Shown here: one piece after another, positions 1 to 8,580 of the stretch
Layout of the letters: every line of letters starts with the position of its first letter
How positions within the stretch are numbered: the stretch's first letter is position 1
NCBI RefSeq assembly: GCF_900217235.1
Contig: NZ_LT907975.1
Coordinates: 2,517,001 to 2,581,000, forward strand
DNA: 64,000 nucleotides
From: Pseudodesulfovibrio profundus
GTDB taxonomy: Bacteria > Desulfobacterota > Desulfovibrionia > Desulfovibrionales > Desulfovibrionaceae
Direction of reading: 5' to 3'
The notes under the pieces: generated by a model
Told to the model about the DNA's origin: nothing
What the model saw: only the letters and a program-made list of their open reading frames with translations
Database searches by the model: none
Position numbers and translations under genes: made by a program

Positions 1-131
1 TATAGCTTCGCATGCCAGCCTGAACCAGTGCGATAGAATTCGAGCGTCAGCTTTATCATAGCCCAAAACAAGGAAAACGCAAACAGCTGTTGGGCATTGC
101 GTATTGGCCGGGGGAGAGGTAGTGTCGTGTG

Positions 132-422
132 ATGAGCAGCAGGAAATCCACCTCAAGAAGACGTCCGCGCAAACGCATCTGCCCTCCGGCCCCGGAACGG
201 TCAGAGCGAATGTATATTCGTATAGAGCCATCCCGTATCGCGCTTTTCCGCTTTTTGCTGGAAGGGTACGACAATCTGGGCATCTTTACTGTCACCAATA
301 AGTTCAAGGGAATACTCCAGCTCCGATACAGTCCCCATCAACGGCGTGAGATGCAACGCTTCATAGAGGCTGTTCGTACGGAAATGGAAGTGGAAGAAGT
401 TGCCATTCCCTGTGAAAAATAA
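132..422 (+). CDS. DUF4911 domain protein
   Basis: Small 96-residue protein whose core (about residues 25-90) reads like the DUF4911 family: an MYIRIEPSRIALFRFLLEGY stretch followed by a TVTN motif, an LQLRYSP segment and a C-terminal acidic helix. That is the pattern of a small alpha/beta fold, and its function is unknown. The N-terminus is very basic (SSRKSTSRRRPRKR) and may bind nucleic acid, which is inference. A GTG three bases upstream (129) is an alternative start. The ribosome site is weak (a GAGAGG about 10-13 bases before the ATG). It sits directly upstream of the tRNA gene on the same strand. Family assignment is from memory of the profile and is moderately sure. Confidence 0.7.
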   Translation: MSSRKSTSRRRPRKRICPPAPERSERMYIRIEPSRIALFRFLLEGYDNLGIFTVTNKFKGILQLRYSPHQRREMQRFIEAVRTEMEVEEVAIPCEK

Positions 423-533
423 CGGTCGTACTTACAGTGGGTTATGTTATGGAGTAGAGGGTGCCATCTAAAGCATAGCTCCCTCTTGACACCACTATAA
501 ATAAAGGGATATTGTTTCCCGCTCGTACACAAC

Positions 534-609
534 GGGCCAGTAGCTCAGTTGGCAGAGCCACCGGCTCATAACCGGTCGGTCCCAGGTTCGAATCCTGGCT
601 GGCCCACCA
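534..609 (+). tRNA. tRNA-Met (CAU anticodon)
   Basis: A 76-base cloverleaf with an encoded CCA end. The acceptor arms GGGCCAG and CTGGCCC pair fully, the D-arm is GCTC/GAGC, the anticodon stem is ACCGG/CCGGT around loop CTCATAA, and the T-arm contains the standard GGTTCGAATCC. Base pair 1-72 is G-C and the anticodon stem lacks the three G-C pairs of an initiator, so it is an elongator Met tRNA. A lysidine-modified Ile2 tRNA also reads CAU and cannot be fully excluded by eye. Confidence 0.95.
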
Positions 610-723
610 TCCCCCCGAAAGCGGGAGGAATGATTGATTTCATACGATACAGGAACCGTGTTCAACGCATATATCCTGAAGTATCCCGCGAAGGCCGATG
701 GCTGGGATATAGATGAGGAATTT

Positions 724-765
724 AATGCTCCCGAGGGGGAAACCCTACGGGAGCATTCTCTTTCT
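724..765 (+). terminator. Hairpin, probable terminator after the tRNA transcript
   Basis: AATGCTCCCG at 724-733 pairs perfectly with CGGGAGCATT at 748-757, with a further GGG/CCC pairing inside, followed by the pyrimidine-rich tail CTCTTTCT. It lies about 115 bases past the tRNA and 20 bases before the Nif3-like gene, so it probably ends the tRNA transcript. Confidence 0.65.
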
Positions 766-784
766 GGTAAAGTGGTGTAAGTGT

Positions 785-1783
785 ATGAAAATTAAGGATA
801 TTTTATCGATTTTTGGCGATTTGGTCCCTGAGGAGAATCAGTCTTCATGGGACAATTGTGGCGTGCAGGTTGCCGGTGCCGTTGATGAGACAGACCGTGT
901 TGCCGTGTGCCTTGAGCCGACGCCGGCCATGCTTGAGCAGTGCCTGGAGTGGGGTGCCGATGTGGTGCTCACCCACCATCCGCTGTACATGAAGCCGCGC
1001 CCCTTGGGGCGTAACGATCGCTTCACAGGCATTGTGCGTCAGTTGATGACTCGGGGAGCCTGGCTGTATGCCGCGCACACCTCGCTGGATACGCGTCCCG
1101 GTGGCCCGGCATTCTGGCTGGGGAGCGAACTTGGACTGCAGAATTCCCGCCTGCTGGAAGTCGAGCGCAGCGTGGCGCCCATGGAGGTTTCCTTTTACAC
1201 GGAAAAACCCATTGAGCGGGAAACAGCCGACATTTGGGCCAACAATGACGGCATTCATTCGGTTGCCCAGTCCCGCACCGGAGAGGTCCGCATCGTCTGT
1301 GATGAGGCCGCATGGCCAGATATAGCCGGTGGAATTGAATTTTCTCTTGGCAAAAAGCCCCTGTTTTATATTCGTCCGCTTACCGCCCCTCGTCGAGAGG
1401 TCGGCTTCGGTGAAGTGGGCGACCTGCCGGAATCCATGACATGGAATGACTTTGCCGATCGGCTTGCCGGACTGGTCAAGCGCGATGCGTTTGCCGCTTC
1501 AGGACCGCAGCCCGATACGGTGCGACGGATCGCCTATTGCGGCGGCTCCGGTTCGTCACTTATCGAAACCGCAGCCCGAGCCGGTGCCGATGTGTTTATT
1601 ACCGGAGATATGAAGTATCATCCGGCGGTGGATACCCCCATTTGTGTCGCGGATGTGGGCCATTTTTCTCTGGAAGAGGAGATGATGCGGCGATTTGCCG
1701 CTGAATTGGAAGACGCCCTGGACGGCGTGACTGTCCGCTTTTTTGAGGGCGAGGATCCATTCCGACTGCATGTGGTCGGATAA
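785..1783 (+). CDS. Nif3-like dinuclear metal center protein (YbgI/YqfO family)
   Basis: 332-residue protein of the Nif3/NIF3L1 family, ring-forming proteins with a two-metal site. In databases it is often called GTP cyclohydrolase I type 2-like, but the physiological reaction is unsettled. Visible family marks are SWDNCGVQVAG near the N-terminus, VVLTHHPLY with metal-binding histidines, AAHTSLDTRPGG, and in the C-terminal part DVFITGDMKYH and DVGHFSLEEE with the remaining ligands. The middle insertion (about residues 120-230) is the usual variable region. An in-frame upstream ATG at 713 lies before the terminator hairpin, so the ATG at 785 (MKIKDIL) is preferred; its ribosome site is weak. 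Its neighbour, a C4 zinc-ribbon coiled-coil gene, begins 46 bases downstream, a pairing common in bacteria. Confidence 0.9.
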   Translation: MKIKDILSIFGDLVPEENQSSWDNCGVQVAGAVDETDRVAVCLEPTPAMLEQCLEWGADVVLTHHPLYMKPRPLGRNDRFTGIVRQLMTRGAWLYAAHTSLDTRPGGPAFWLGSELGLQNSRLLEVERSVAPMEVSFYTEKPIERETADIWANNDGIHSVAQSRTGEVRIVCDEAAWPDIAGGIEFSLGKKPLFYIRPLTAPRREVGFGEVGDLPESMTWNDFADRLAGLVKRDAFAASGPQPDTVRRIAYCGGSGSSLIETAARAGADVFITGDMKYHPAVDTPICVADVGHFSLEEEMMRRFAAELEDALDGVTVRFFEGEDPFRLHVVG

Positions 1784-1829
1784 GAAAGAAATCACCCGAA
1801 GGTGTTTCAAATAGATAGCGAGGTAAAGC

Positions 1830-2555
1830 ATGTACGAAAAACAGATTGAGCAGCTGATTATCCTGCAGCAGGTTGATGACGAAATCCTTATTCTCAAGGA
1901 TGAAGTCGAAAAGGCACCGCTGGAGTTGGCCGACCTTGAAGCGCAGATGAATGAGTTCAAGGAGCGTCGCGTTCAGATCGATGAGCGTCTCGACATTCTC
2001 AAGGACCAGAAGAAAAAGCTGGGCATTGAGATTGAAGAAGATGCGGGCAAGATCAAGAAGTCCAAAAACAAGCTGATGCTGGCTAGCAACACCAAGGAAT
2101 ATCACGCCATGATGCGTGAAATGGATTCCCTGGAAAAGCTCAACCGCAATCGTGAAGAAGAAAAAATCACGGTCAAGGAAGAATTTGACCGCCAGAATGC
2201 TGCCATTGAAGCTCTCAATGAAGAGATGTCCGGCGTACAGGAGCAGTACGATGCCCTGAAGACCACGCTCGATGAACGTCTGGCTCAGGCCAACAAAAAG
2301 CTCGAATCTCTTGGCCGCAAGCGCAAGAAAGCGTGCAAGGTCGTTCCGCCGCCGATTCTTGGTCGTTATGAGTTCATTCGTGAGCGGATGCAGAATCCGG
2401 TTATCGTGCCTGTAACGCAGGGCGTCTGCCACGGTTGTCACATCATGATTCCGCCTCAGATTTACAACGACCTCCAGAAAGGTCAGCAGATTCTCAGCTG
2501 TCCCAACTGCCAGCGCTTGATTCACTGGCAGCGTCAGGACGAATCGGACGCATAG
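1830..2555 (+). CDS. C4-type zinc ribbon, coiled-coil protein (COG1579-like)
   Basis: 241-residue cytoplasmic protein. Residues about 1-170 are a long charged coiled coil (heptad-like EQLIILQQVDDEILILKDEV at the start, many E/K runs). The C-terminal part carries a C4 zinc ribbon, CHGC (around residue 199) and CPNC about 20 residues later, closing with an aromatic LIHW. This is the layout of the COG1579 / zf-RING_7 family, thought to bind nucleic acid, but no precise role is established. It follows the Nif3-like gene closely, probably in one transcript. A small hairpin (2651-2670, CTCTCCG/CGGAGAG) lies downstream without a T-run. Confidence 0.88.
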   Translation: MYEKQIEQLIILQQVDDEILILKDEVEKAPLELADLEAQMNEFKERRVQIDERLDILKDQKKKLGIEIEEDAGKIKKSKNKLMLASNTKEYHAMMREMDSLEKLNRNREEEKITVKEEFDRQNAAIEALNEEMSGVQEQYDALKTTLDERLAQANKKLESLGRKRKKACKVVPPPILGRYEFIRERMQNPVIVPVTQGVCHGCHIMIPPQIYNDLQKGQQILSCPNCQRLIHWQRQDESDA

Positions 2556-2733
2556 TTCGGTTCTTTGCGACAACGTTTCGTGTCGCTGGAAGGATGCACG
2601 GCGCCACGTGCCGGGGCAGGTGGCGATCGGATTCCTTTCGGGATGATTTACTCTCCGTTTTATCGGAGAGATATGCACAAGCCCATTTGACAAGGGAGGC
2701 TTGTACGTATGCGTTGTTGCAAAGCCGTTTTTC

Positions 2734-3093
2734 AAGTTCGGAGTTGGCCAGATTGTCGCTACGTGTAGAGGAAAGTCCGGGCTCCGCAGGGCAGGACGCT
2801 GGGTAACTCCCAGGGGGAGCGATCTCCGTCAAGTGCAACAGAAAGTATACCGCCTCCGGGCTTCGGCTCGGCGGTAAGGGTGAAACGGTGGGGTAAGAGC
2901 CCACCGGCTGTCGTGGTGACGCGGCAGGCCAGGTGAACTCCGTCCGGAGCAAGACCAAATAGGGCAGCGCCAAGATCGGCCCGATCGTGCTGCCGGGTAG
3001 GTTGCTTGAGGCGTCTGGTAACAGCCGTCCGAGATGAATGACAATCGCCCCGCAAGGGGAACAGGACCCGGCTTATCGGCCGACTCCGAACTT
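2734..3093 (+). ncRNA. rnpB: RNase P RNA, bacterial type A
   Basis: The catalytic RNA of ribonuclease P, which matures tRNA 5' ends. The P1 helix is visible: AAGTTCGGAGT at the 5' end pairs with ACTCCGAACTT at the 3' end. The conserved 5' core GTGTAGAGGAAAGTCCGGGC is intact, as is the 3' core ending GGCTTATCGGCC. The length of about 360 bases fits type A. No ORF in this interval is credible. A TTGACA at 2687-2692 could be a -35 element, but no clear -10 follows. The ispDF gene begins 60 bases further on. Confidence 0.96.
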
Positions 3094-3100
3094 GCCATAC

Positions 3101-3127
3101 CGCCGGGGAAGCCAGACTTCCCCGGCG
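3101..3127 (+). terminator. Hairpin at the 3' end of rnpB
   Basis: An 11-base perfect stem, CGCCGGGGAAG (3101-3111) with CTTCCCCGGCG (3117-3127), loop CCAGA, directly after the RNase P RNA. There is no good T-run afterwards, so it may act as a 3'-end processing or protective hairpin as much as a terminator. Confidence 0.5.
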
Positions 3128-3155
3128 ACCAGTGTTTCAAAGCCGTGGAGCGTAC

Positions 3156-4352
3156 ATGGATCGACCGTTGAACAATACTTGGGGTGTCATCCTCGCCGCC
3201 GGGTCCGGCTCTCGCCTGACCGATGCGTCGGGGGGCGTCCGCAAACAATATCTCGAATACAAGGGCGCGCCGTTGTTTTGGCATTCGGCCCGCACGTTTT
3301 CCCGTGTGGCCGGCGTCAAAGGGTTGGTCTTTGTCTTCCCCGAAGAAGACGTCAAGCAGATGGAAAAGCGTCTTCGCCTCTTTTTCAAGGGTGAAGAGCT
3401 TGGGGTTCGCTGGAAAATCTGTGCCGGTGGTGCTCGCCGTCAGGATTCCGTTCACTGTGGCCTCAAGGAACTGCCGCGTGATTGCCAGGCGGTGCTTGTC
3501 CATGATTCTGCCCGTCCTTTTGTTTCGGCAACCCTGATCACCTCGCTGCTGGATGCACTGAATGACGGTGCTCGCGGTGTCATCCCGGCTGTTGCCGTGA
3601 CCGACACCATCAAGCGCGTGGAAGGCGATGTCGTCGTCGAAACCCCTGATCGTTCACAACTGCGCGGAGTGCAGACCCCTCAGGCTTTTGAAGTGCCGCT
3701 GCTCATGGAAGCCCACGAGCGTGCCACTGCCGAAGGGTGGGAAGTCACCGACGATGCCTCCATGGTCGAGCGTATCGCTTCGGTCACCGTTGTTCCCGGT
3801 GAACAGGCCAACGTCAAAATTACCAATCCCGAAGACCTGCAACGGCTGGAAGAGGCCAAGGTCACCGTCCCATGCGTGGGATGGGGATACGATGTGCACA
3901 AATTCGGCGGCGAAGGGGATCGTCCCCTGGTTCTCGGCGGAGTCCCTATAGCGGGACCGTTGACCATCGTGGCCCATTCGGACGGCGATGTCCTGCTGCA
4001 CGCCCTTGCCGATGCTGTGCTCGGTACATTTGGCGGTGGCGACATTGGTACGCATTTTCCTGACAATGATCCGGCTTTTGCCGGTGCAGACAGCTCTGTC
4101 CTGCTCAAGGAAACCTTGCTCATGGCCCAAAAGGCCGGAGCGCGTATTGTCCACGCCGACCTGACGGTCATCACTCAGGTGCCGCGCCTCGCCCCTCATG
4201 CCAAGCAGATTGCCAAGAATCTGTGCCGATTGCTTGGCCTTCAGTCGCATCAGGTCAACTTCAAGGCGACCACGGAAGAGAAGCTCGGTTTTACCGGTGC
4301 CAAGAAAGGCATCAAGGCCGTGGCAACCGTGACCGCATTGAGGGAGCTGTAG
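3156..4352 (+). CDS. ispDF: Bifunctional IspD/IspF, non-mevalonate isoprenoid pathway
   Basis: 398-residue fusion catalysing two steps of the MEP pathway. The N-terminal domain (about 1-235) is 2-C-methyl-D-erythritol 4-phosphate cytidylyltransferase, with WGVILAAGSGSRL at the nucleotide site and HDSARPFV. The C-terminal domain (about 240-398) is 2-C-methyl-D-erythritol 2,4-cyclodiphosphate synthase, with GYDVHKF and HSDGDVLLHALADAVLG providing metal ligands. Fused IspDF is known from alpha-, delta- and epsilonproteobacteria. The start is the ATG at 3156, which has a GGAG six bases upstream; a GTG at 3132 is the alternative. The next gene begins 3 bases after the stop, so the two are probably co-transcribed. 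Confidence 0.95.
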   Translation: MDRPLNNTWGVILAAGSGSRLTDASGGVRKQYLEYKGAPLFWHSARTFSRVAGVKGLVFVFPEEDVKQMEKRLRLFFKGEELGVRWKICAGGARRQDSVHCGLKELPRDCQAVLVHDSARPFVSATLITSLLDALNDGARGVIPAVAVTDTIKRVEGDVVVETPDRSQLRGVQTPQAFEVPLLMEAHERATAEGWEVTDDASMVERIASVTVVPGEQANVKITNPEDLQRLEEAKVTVPCVGWGYDVHKFGGEGDRPLVLGGVPIAGPLTIVAHSDGDVLLHALADAVLGTFGGGDIGTHFPDNDPAFAGADSSVLLKETLLMAQKAGARIVHADLTVITQVPRLAPHAKQIAKNLCRLLGLQSHQVNFKATTEEKLGFTGAKKGIKAVATVTALREL

Positions 4353-4355
4353 ACA

Positions 4356-5222
4356 ATGGGACGCCTCGGCAAATTCGTTTTTTCATTCGTGCTCTTCATC
4401 ATCGTCTGCTACGGCGGGCTGGTTTGGTTTGCGAATCATGAGGTGGAAAAAGGGTTCAATGCGGCCGTTGATTCCACCGAAGGGTTGGATGTAACCTATG
4501 CCGACCTGTGGTTTGATCTGTTTGATCGCACCGTCACACTGACCGACGTCAAGGCCACGCTGGCGAGCGGCAAGCAATATACCGCAGATGAAGTCATCGT
4601 GTACGCTTTTGACGAGCGGCATTCCATCCCCCATTTCATTCGAGCACAGGCCAACGGGCTGACTGTCACTCCATCGGTGTTGGGTTTGCCCGCGACTCCT
4701 GAAATGAAAGAACTGATCGGTGATCTGACCCTGGATTATCGGTATGATTCGGCTACCAAGTCCTTGAATCTTGCCACTTTGGCTTTTGATGAAGCCAGAT
4801 TGGGCAAAGTTGAAGTGTCCGGAACAATGACACAGCTTGACCTTGACCAGTTTCGTGTGGAAAATCTCGTCGGACTGCGCATCAAGGATGCAGAGTTCCG
4901 ACTGCGGAACCGGCAACTTATGGATACCCTGTTTGAAAATGGGGCAGCCGCTCTCGGGGCCACCCCCGAAGTTGCCCAGCAGCAGTTGATTGCCGAGCTG
5001 GACATGCTGGCCGAGCAGGCCGGAAAGGCAAACAAGCCGATCCCGGAAAAGGCATTCCTTGAGTTGAAGCGATTTGTGGAGCAGCCCGAAATGCTGATTG
5101 TCAGGGCAGCCCCGCAGGAGCCTGTGCCGTATTTGTATTTCTTCATGGGCAGGGACTTGTATGAGAACCTGCATTTGCTGAATCTCTCTGTCGAGTCAAG
5201 AATCGTCGAAAAGAATCAATAA
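4356..5222 (+). CDS. Membrane-anchored protein of unknown function
   Basis: 288-residue protein with one N-terminal membrane segment (about residues 6-25, FVFSFVLFIIVCYGGLVWF) and the rest apparently periplasmic. The body has repeated beta-rich stretches (VTYADLWFDLFDRTVTLTDV, LDYRYDSATKSLNLATLAF) that loosely resemble DUF945/AsmA-like periplasmic proteins. That likeness is weak and I do not assign a family. It lies 3 bases after ispDF and 36 bases before cysS, on the same strand, so it is likely part of that transcript. No catalytic motif is recognisable. Confidence 0.8.
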   Translation: MGRLGKFVFSFVLFIIVCYGGLVWFANHEVEKGFNAAVDSTEGLDVTYADLWFDLFDRTVTLTDVKATLASGKQYTADEVIVYAFDERHSIPHFIRAQANGLTVTPSVLGLPATPEMKELIGDLTLDYRYDSATKSLNLATLAFDEARLGKVEVSGTMTQLDLDQFRVENLVGLRIKDAEFRLRNRQLMDTLFENGAAALGATPEVAQQQLIAELDMLAEQAGKANKPIPEKAFLELKRFVEQPEMLIVRAAPQEPVPYLYFFMGRDLYENLHLLNLSVESRIVEKNQ

Positions 5223-5258
5223 TTAAGTAAATCAAATAATTATCAACGGAGCATAGTA

Positions 5259-6716
5259 ATGAGACTCTACAACACTCTCAAGAGGCAGAAGGAAGAGTTC
5301 GTCCCGATCAATGACAACAAGGTCAACATGTATGTGTGCGGTATTACCGCTTACGACCTGTGTCACATCGGCCACGCTCGCTCCAGCGTGGTCTTCGACG
5401 TGTTGTATCGGTATCTCAAGCACAAGGGATACGACGTCACTTTCATCCGCAACTTCACCGACATCGATGACAAGATCATCAAGCGCGCCAACGAAGTGGG
5501 CGAGGAAGCCGGTGCCATTGCCGAGAAGTTCATCGGCGAGTTCTATGTCGATATGGACAAGCTCGCTGTGAAGCGCGCTGACGTTGAACCCAAGTGCACC
5601 GAACATATCCCAGAGATGATCGCATTGACCGAGCATCTCATCGAGAAGGGACATGCCTATGCCACCTCCTCCGGCGATGTCTATTTCAAGGTCCGCTCCT
5701 TCGAGAACTACGGCAAACTTTCCGGGCGCAATATCGATGAATTGGAGTCCGGGGCTCGCATCAAGCCGGGCGAGGAAAAGCAGGATCCGCTCGATTTCGC
5801 CCTGTGGAAAGGCGCCAAGCCGGGTGAGCCGTCCTGGGAATCCCCTTGGGGACAGGGCCGTCCTGGCTGGCATCTGGAATGCTCCGCAATGAGCGAAAAG
5901 TATGCTCCTCTCCCTCTCGATATCCACGGTGGTGGGCAGGATCTTTCCTTCCCCCATCACGAGAACGAGATTGCCCAGTCCGAAGCGGCCACCGGCAAGC
6001 CGTTCGCCAACTACTGGGTTCACAACGGGTTCGTGCAGATCAACTCCGAGAAGATGTCCAAATCGCTGGGCAACTTCTTCACCATTCGCGATATCCTCGC
6101 CAAGTTTCTGCCTGAAACCCTGCGGTATTTTCTGCTGACCATGCACTATCGCTCCCCCCTGGACTTCTCCTTCGAAGCCCTGGAAGAAGCCGAGAAAGGC
6201 ATCAAGCGTGTCTACTCCGCCTTGGCTCAGATCGACGTTGAGTTGTCCAAGTCCAAGTGGAAGAAGTCGCCGTTCCCCGAAGAGCTTGTCGCTGAACTGG
6301 ATGCCATTGAGCAGCATTTCACCGAGGCCATGGAAGATGACATGAACACAGCCGGTGCGCTCGGTCATGTTTTCTCCGCCATCCGTCTGGCCGGTCGTAT
6401 TGCCGAGGACAAGAATCTGCGCAGATCCGAAGGCGGTCGTGATCTTTTCACCCGCATCAAGGAGGACATGAAGCAGTGGGGCAACGTGCTCGGTATCTTC
6501 GAGCGTGACCCAGCCGAGTTCTTGACCGAGCTTCGCGACAATCGTGCTGCCCGTGCCGATATTGATCCGGCCAAGGTGGAAGCGTTGATCGAAGCCCGTC
6601 AGGCCGCTCGCAAGGATAAGGATTTTGAAAAATCCGATTCCATTCGTGACGAGTTGGCCGCCATGCAGGTCATCGTGAAGGATACCCCGCAAGGTGCGAC
6701 GTGGGATGTAATTTAG
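5259..6716 (+). CDS. cysS: Cysteinyl-tRNA synthetase
   Basis: 485-residue class I aminoacyl-tRNA synthetase that charges tRNA-Cys. The zinc/HIGH region reads CGITAYDLCHIGHARS, the further zinc ligands are in GWHLECSAMS and FPHHENE, and the KMSKS loop is EKMSKSLGNF. The C-terminal helical anticodon domain (DALR-like) ends in the usual KDTPQGATWD. Length is normal. The ATG follows a GGAG. An intrinsic terminator lies 25 bases past the stop. Confidence 0.97.
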   Translation: MRLYNTLKRQKEEFVPINDNKVNMYVCGITAYDLCHIGHARSSVVFDVLYRYLKHKGYDVTFIRNFTDIDDKIIKRANEVGEEAGAIAEKFIGEFYVDMDKLAVKRADVEPKCTEHIPEMIALTEHLIEKGHAYATSSGDVYFKVRSFENYGKLSGRNIDELESGARIKPGEEKQDPLDFALWKGAKPGEPSWESPWGQGRPGWHLECSAMSEKYAPLPLDIHGGGQDLSFPHHENEIAQSEAATGKPFANYWVHNGFVQINSEKMSKSLGNFFTIRDILAKFLPETLRYFLLTMHYRSPLDFSFEALEEAEKGIKRVYSALAQIDVELSKSKWKKSPFPEELVAELDAIEQHFTEAMEDDMNTAGALGHVFSAIRLAGRIAEDKNLRRSEGGRDLFTRIKEDMKQWGNVLGIFERDPAEFLTELRDNRAARADIDPAKVEALIEARQAARKDKDFEKSDSIRDELAAMQVIVKDTPQGATWDVI

Positions 6717-6740
6717 CATCATCGTCTGATTGAATGAACA

Positions 6741-6770
6741 AGGACCGTCCAAGTGGGCGGTCCTTTTTTT
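6741..6770 (+). terminator. Intrinsic terminator of cysS
   Basis: AGGACCGTCC and GGGCGGTCCT form a 10-base stem with one G-T pair, loop AAGT, followed by seven T. Classic rho-independent form, 25 bases after the cysS stop. Confidence 0.9.
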
Positions 6771-7080
6771 GTGGGCAGTTAATGGAGTGGTGTGAAGAGT
6801 GAAAGGCAGGATAGGAATGCCGCTTTGCGGCGATATGTCGCAAGACTTCGCCTCCGGTGGCCAAAGGGCGATCCCCTTTGGAATCCCATTGCGCCTTCGG
6901 CGAGGGTAGTTCTAAGGGGACAAAATAGAATCTAGGTATATAATACTTGGCTCCGTAAGGAGCCAGACTGGGGATGCAAGGGCGGTAGTCCTTGCCCGCC
7001 GGAGACGAAATCACCCGACCAATCCGCCGAAGGCGGCTTCCTCTCCCTATTCTTACGGCCGAGGCAACTCGCCGCCGACT
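6771..7080. repeat. Gene-free 310 bases, rich in short hairpins; probable intergenic repeat
   Basis: No credible gene. The stretch holds several inverted repeats: CCAAAGGG..CCCTTTGG near 6859-6880, TGGCTCC/GGAGCCA at 6948-6965, GCAAGG..CCTTGC near 6975-6994 and CCGCCGAAGGCGG near 7023-7035. The GCCTCCGGTGGCC word near 6850 is nearly the reverse complement of a GGGCCGCCGGAGGC word at 37869, suggesting a dispersed intergenic family. A perfect TATAAT at 6939-6944 has no convincing -35. The MATE gene on the opposite strand ends at 7081. Confidence 0.45.
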
Positions 7081-8511
7081 CTACTTTCGAATATCGGCTC
7101 CCAATGGCGCTGCCTCATCGGAGGCGGGCTTTGACAATTCGCCTTCGTTCTCCAATTCCCATTGCACCTTGTGGAGCGTCCGCCTTGCAAAGAAAAAGGC
7201 GATGATAGCGGAGGTCCAGACGATGGCGGCAATGCTGAGCCAAAGTGAAATCGTCCCGTACCCCATTACCTTGATGAACAGCGTGAATAAAATCCAGGGC
7301 GCTATGACCTGCCGCAACAAGCCGATCCAGATGGCAAACATCGGGCGCTTCATCCCTTGCAGGGCGGAAGTGGACACGAAGATGACCACATAGCCGTACA
7401 AAGTGAAGGCATCGATGCGCAGATACTCGGCACCGATGGCGATGACGGCGGGATCGTCGGTAAACAGCGCCATGAGTGGCTCGGCAAAAAGGAAGAGGGG
7501 GATGGAAAGGGGGATTAGAATGGTGGCTCCGTAAATGAGACACTTGCGAACATTCTCCCTGATACGTGCGATTTTTTCGGCACCGTAGTTCTGAGCGGTG
7601 ATGGTCAGCGACGCGACGTTGAGACCAATGGTGGGCAGTAACACAATCTGGTCGATACGTGTGGCGACTCCGTATGCGGCAGAGGCTTCCGGGCCGAACT
7701 TTGAGACGAATCGGAATATGACGAAAAATCCCAGGGCGATAGTCATGTAGTTGAGCGATGCAGGGAATCCCTGATGCGCTATTTCGCCGTAAATCTTTGG
7801 GCGGGGGATGAAGTTACCTCCCTTGTCGGTCACCAGCAGACCGGTTTTGCGAGCCTTGAAAAGCAGATAGCAGGCTCCGAGTCCCTGAAGGATGACTGTT
7901 GCCCAGGCTACACCGGCAAGCCCCATGGCAGGGAGACCGAAGCCGCCGTATATGAACCATGGATCGAGCACGACATTGAGCAGCGCCGTGAATATGAGGA
8001 CGTTGCGGAAGCTCTTTGTATCGCCCTGGGCCTGCAGGATGGCGTTGAAGAGATAGAGAAAGACGGTCACGATGTTACAGGCGAAAATGGGATTCATGTA
8101 CGCGAGACAGGTGGCGAGATACTCGCCTTCGGCCCCCAGCCAACTGAAGATGGCCGGTGAGAAGGTGAGACCGAACCATGCAAGAAAAGCGGATACGATC
8201 ACACCGAAGCCAAGCATCTGAACGGCCACCAGTGCGGCCTCGTTTTTCCGCTTGGCGCCGAGGGCCGCGCCCATGAGCGCCGTGGCACCGGTCCCGATGC
8301 CGCTGGAAAGCGACGTGATGATGAAATAAACGGGAAGTGACAGGGAAAGCGCGGCTACGGCTTCGGTATCAATGCGGCCAGCCCACATGGTGTCCACCAC
8401 GTTGAACATGGTATGGAAAAAGAAGCCGATGGATGCAGGTACGGCGACCTGTTTAATCACTTCGGGGATGGGGCGACGCGTCAGATCGGTGGTGTCGGGA
8501 ACAGTGCTCAT
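7081..8511 (-). CDS. MATE family multidrug/sodium antiporter
   Basis: 476-residue inner-membrane protein with about twelve hydrophobic segments. The start PIPEVIKQVAVPASIGFFF followed by NVVDTMWAGRIDTEAVAALS is the MATE N-terminal signature (TM1-TM2), and the second half repeats it around ATRIDQIVLLPTIGLNVASL. MATE proteins export cationic drugs or metabolites using a Na+ or H+ gradient; the substrate here cannot be told. It lies 69 bases downstream of the isoaspartyl peptidase gene on the same strand, so co-transcription is possible. The hydrophilic C-terminal tail (SKPASDEAAPLGADIRK) is short. Confidence 0.93.
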   Translation of the reverse strand: MSTVPDTTDLTRRPIPEVIKQVAVPASIGFFFHTMFNVVDTMWAGRIDTEAVAALSLSLPVYFIITSLSSGIGTGATALMGAALGAKRKNEAALVAVQMLGFGVIVSAFLAWFGLTFSPAIFSWLGAEGEYLATCLAYMNPIFACNIVTVFLYLFNAILQAQGDTKSFRNVLIFTALLNVVLDPWFIYGGFGLPAMGLAGVAWATVILQGLGACYLLFKARKTGLLVTDKGGNFIPRPKIYGEIAHQGFPASLNYMTIALGFFVIFRFVSKFGPEASAAYGVATRIDQIVLLPTIGLNVASLTITAQNYGAEKIARIRENVRKCLIYGATILIPLSIPLFLFAEPLMALFTDDPAVIAIGAEYLRIDAFTLYGYVVIFVSTSALQGMKRPMFAIWIGLLRQVIAPWILFTLFIKVMGYGTISLWLSIAAIVWTSAIIAFFFARRTLHKVQWELENEGELSKPASDEAAPLGADIRK

Positions 8512-8580
8512 GGGTGGAGCATATCAGAAAAGGATCGCCAAACCGACCCTTTTTCATCATTCTCTATAGACCATCGTGAT

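Noticed and set aside
2494-3055. Open frames across the RNase P RNA
   Set aside because: The region is the structured RNA rnpB, with its conserved cores and P1 helix.
5232-6752. 506-codon open frame on the minus strand opposite cysS
   Set aside because: Shadow of cysS codon bias; the translation is low-complexity Gly/Leu/Val without motifs, while cysS itself has all synthetase motifs.
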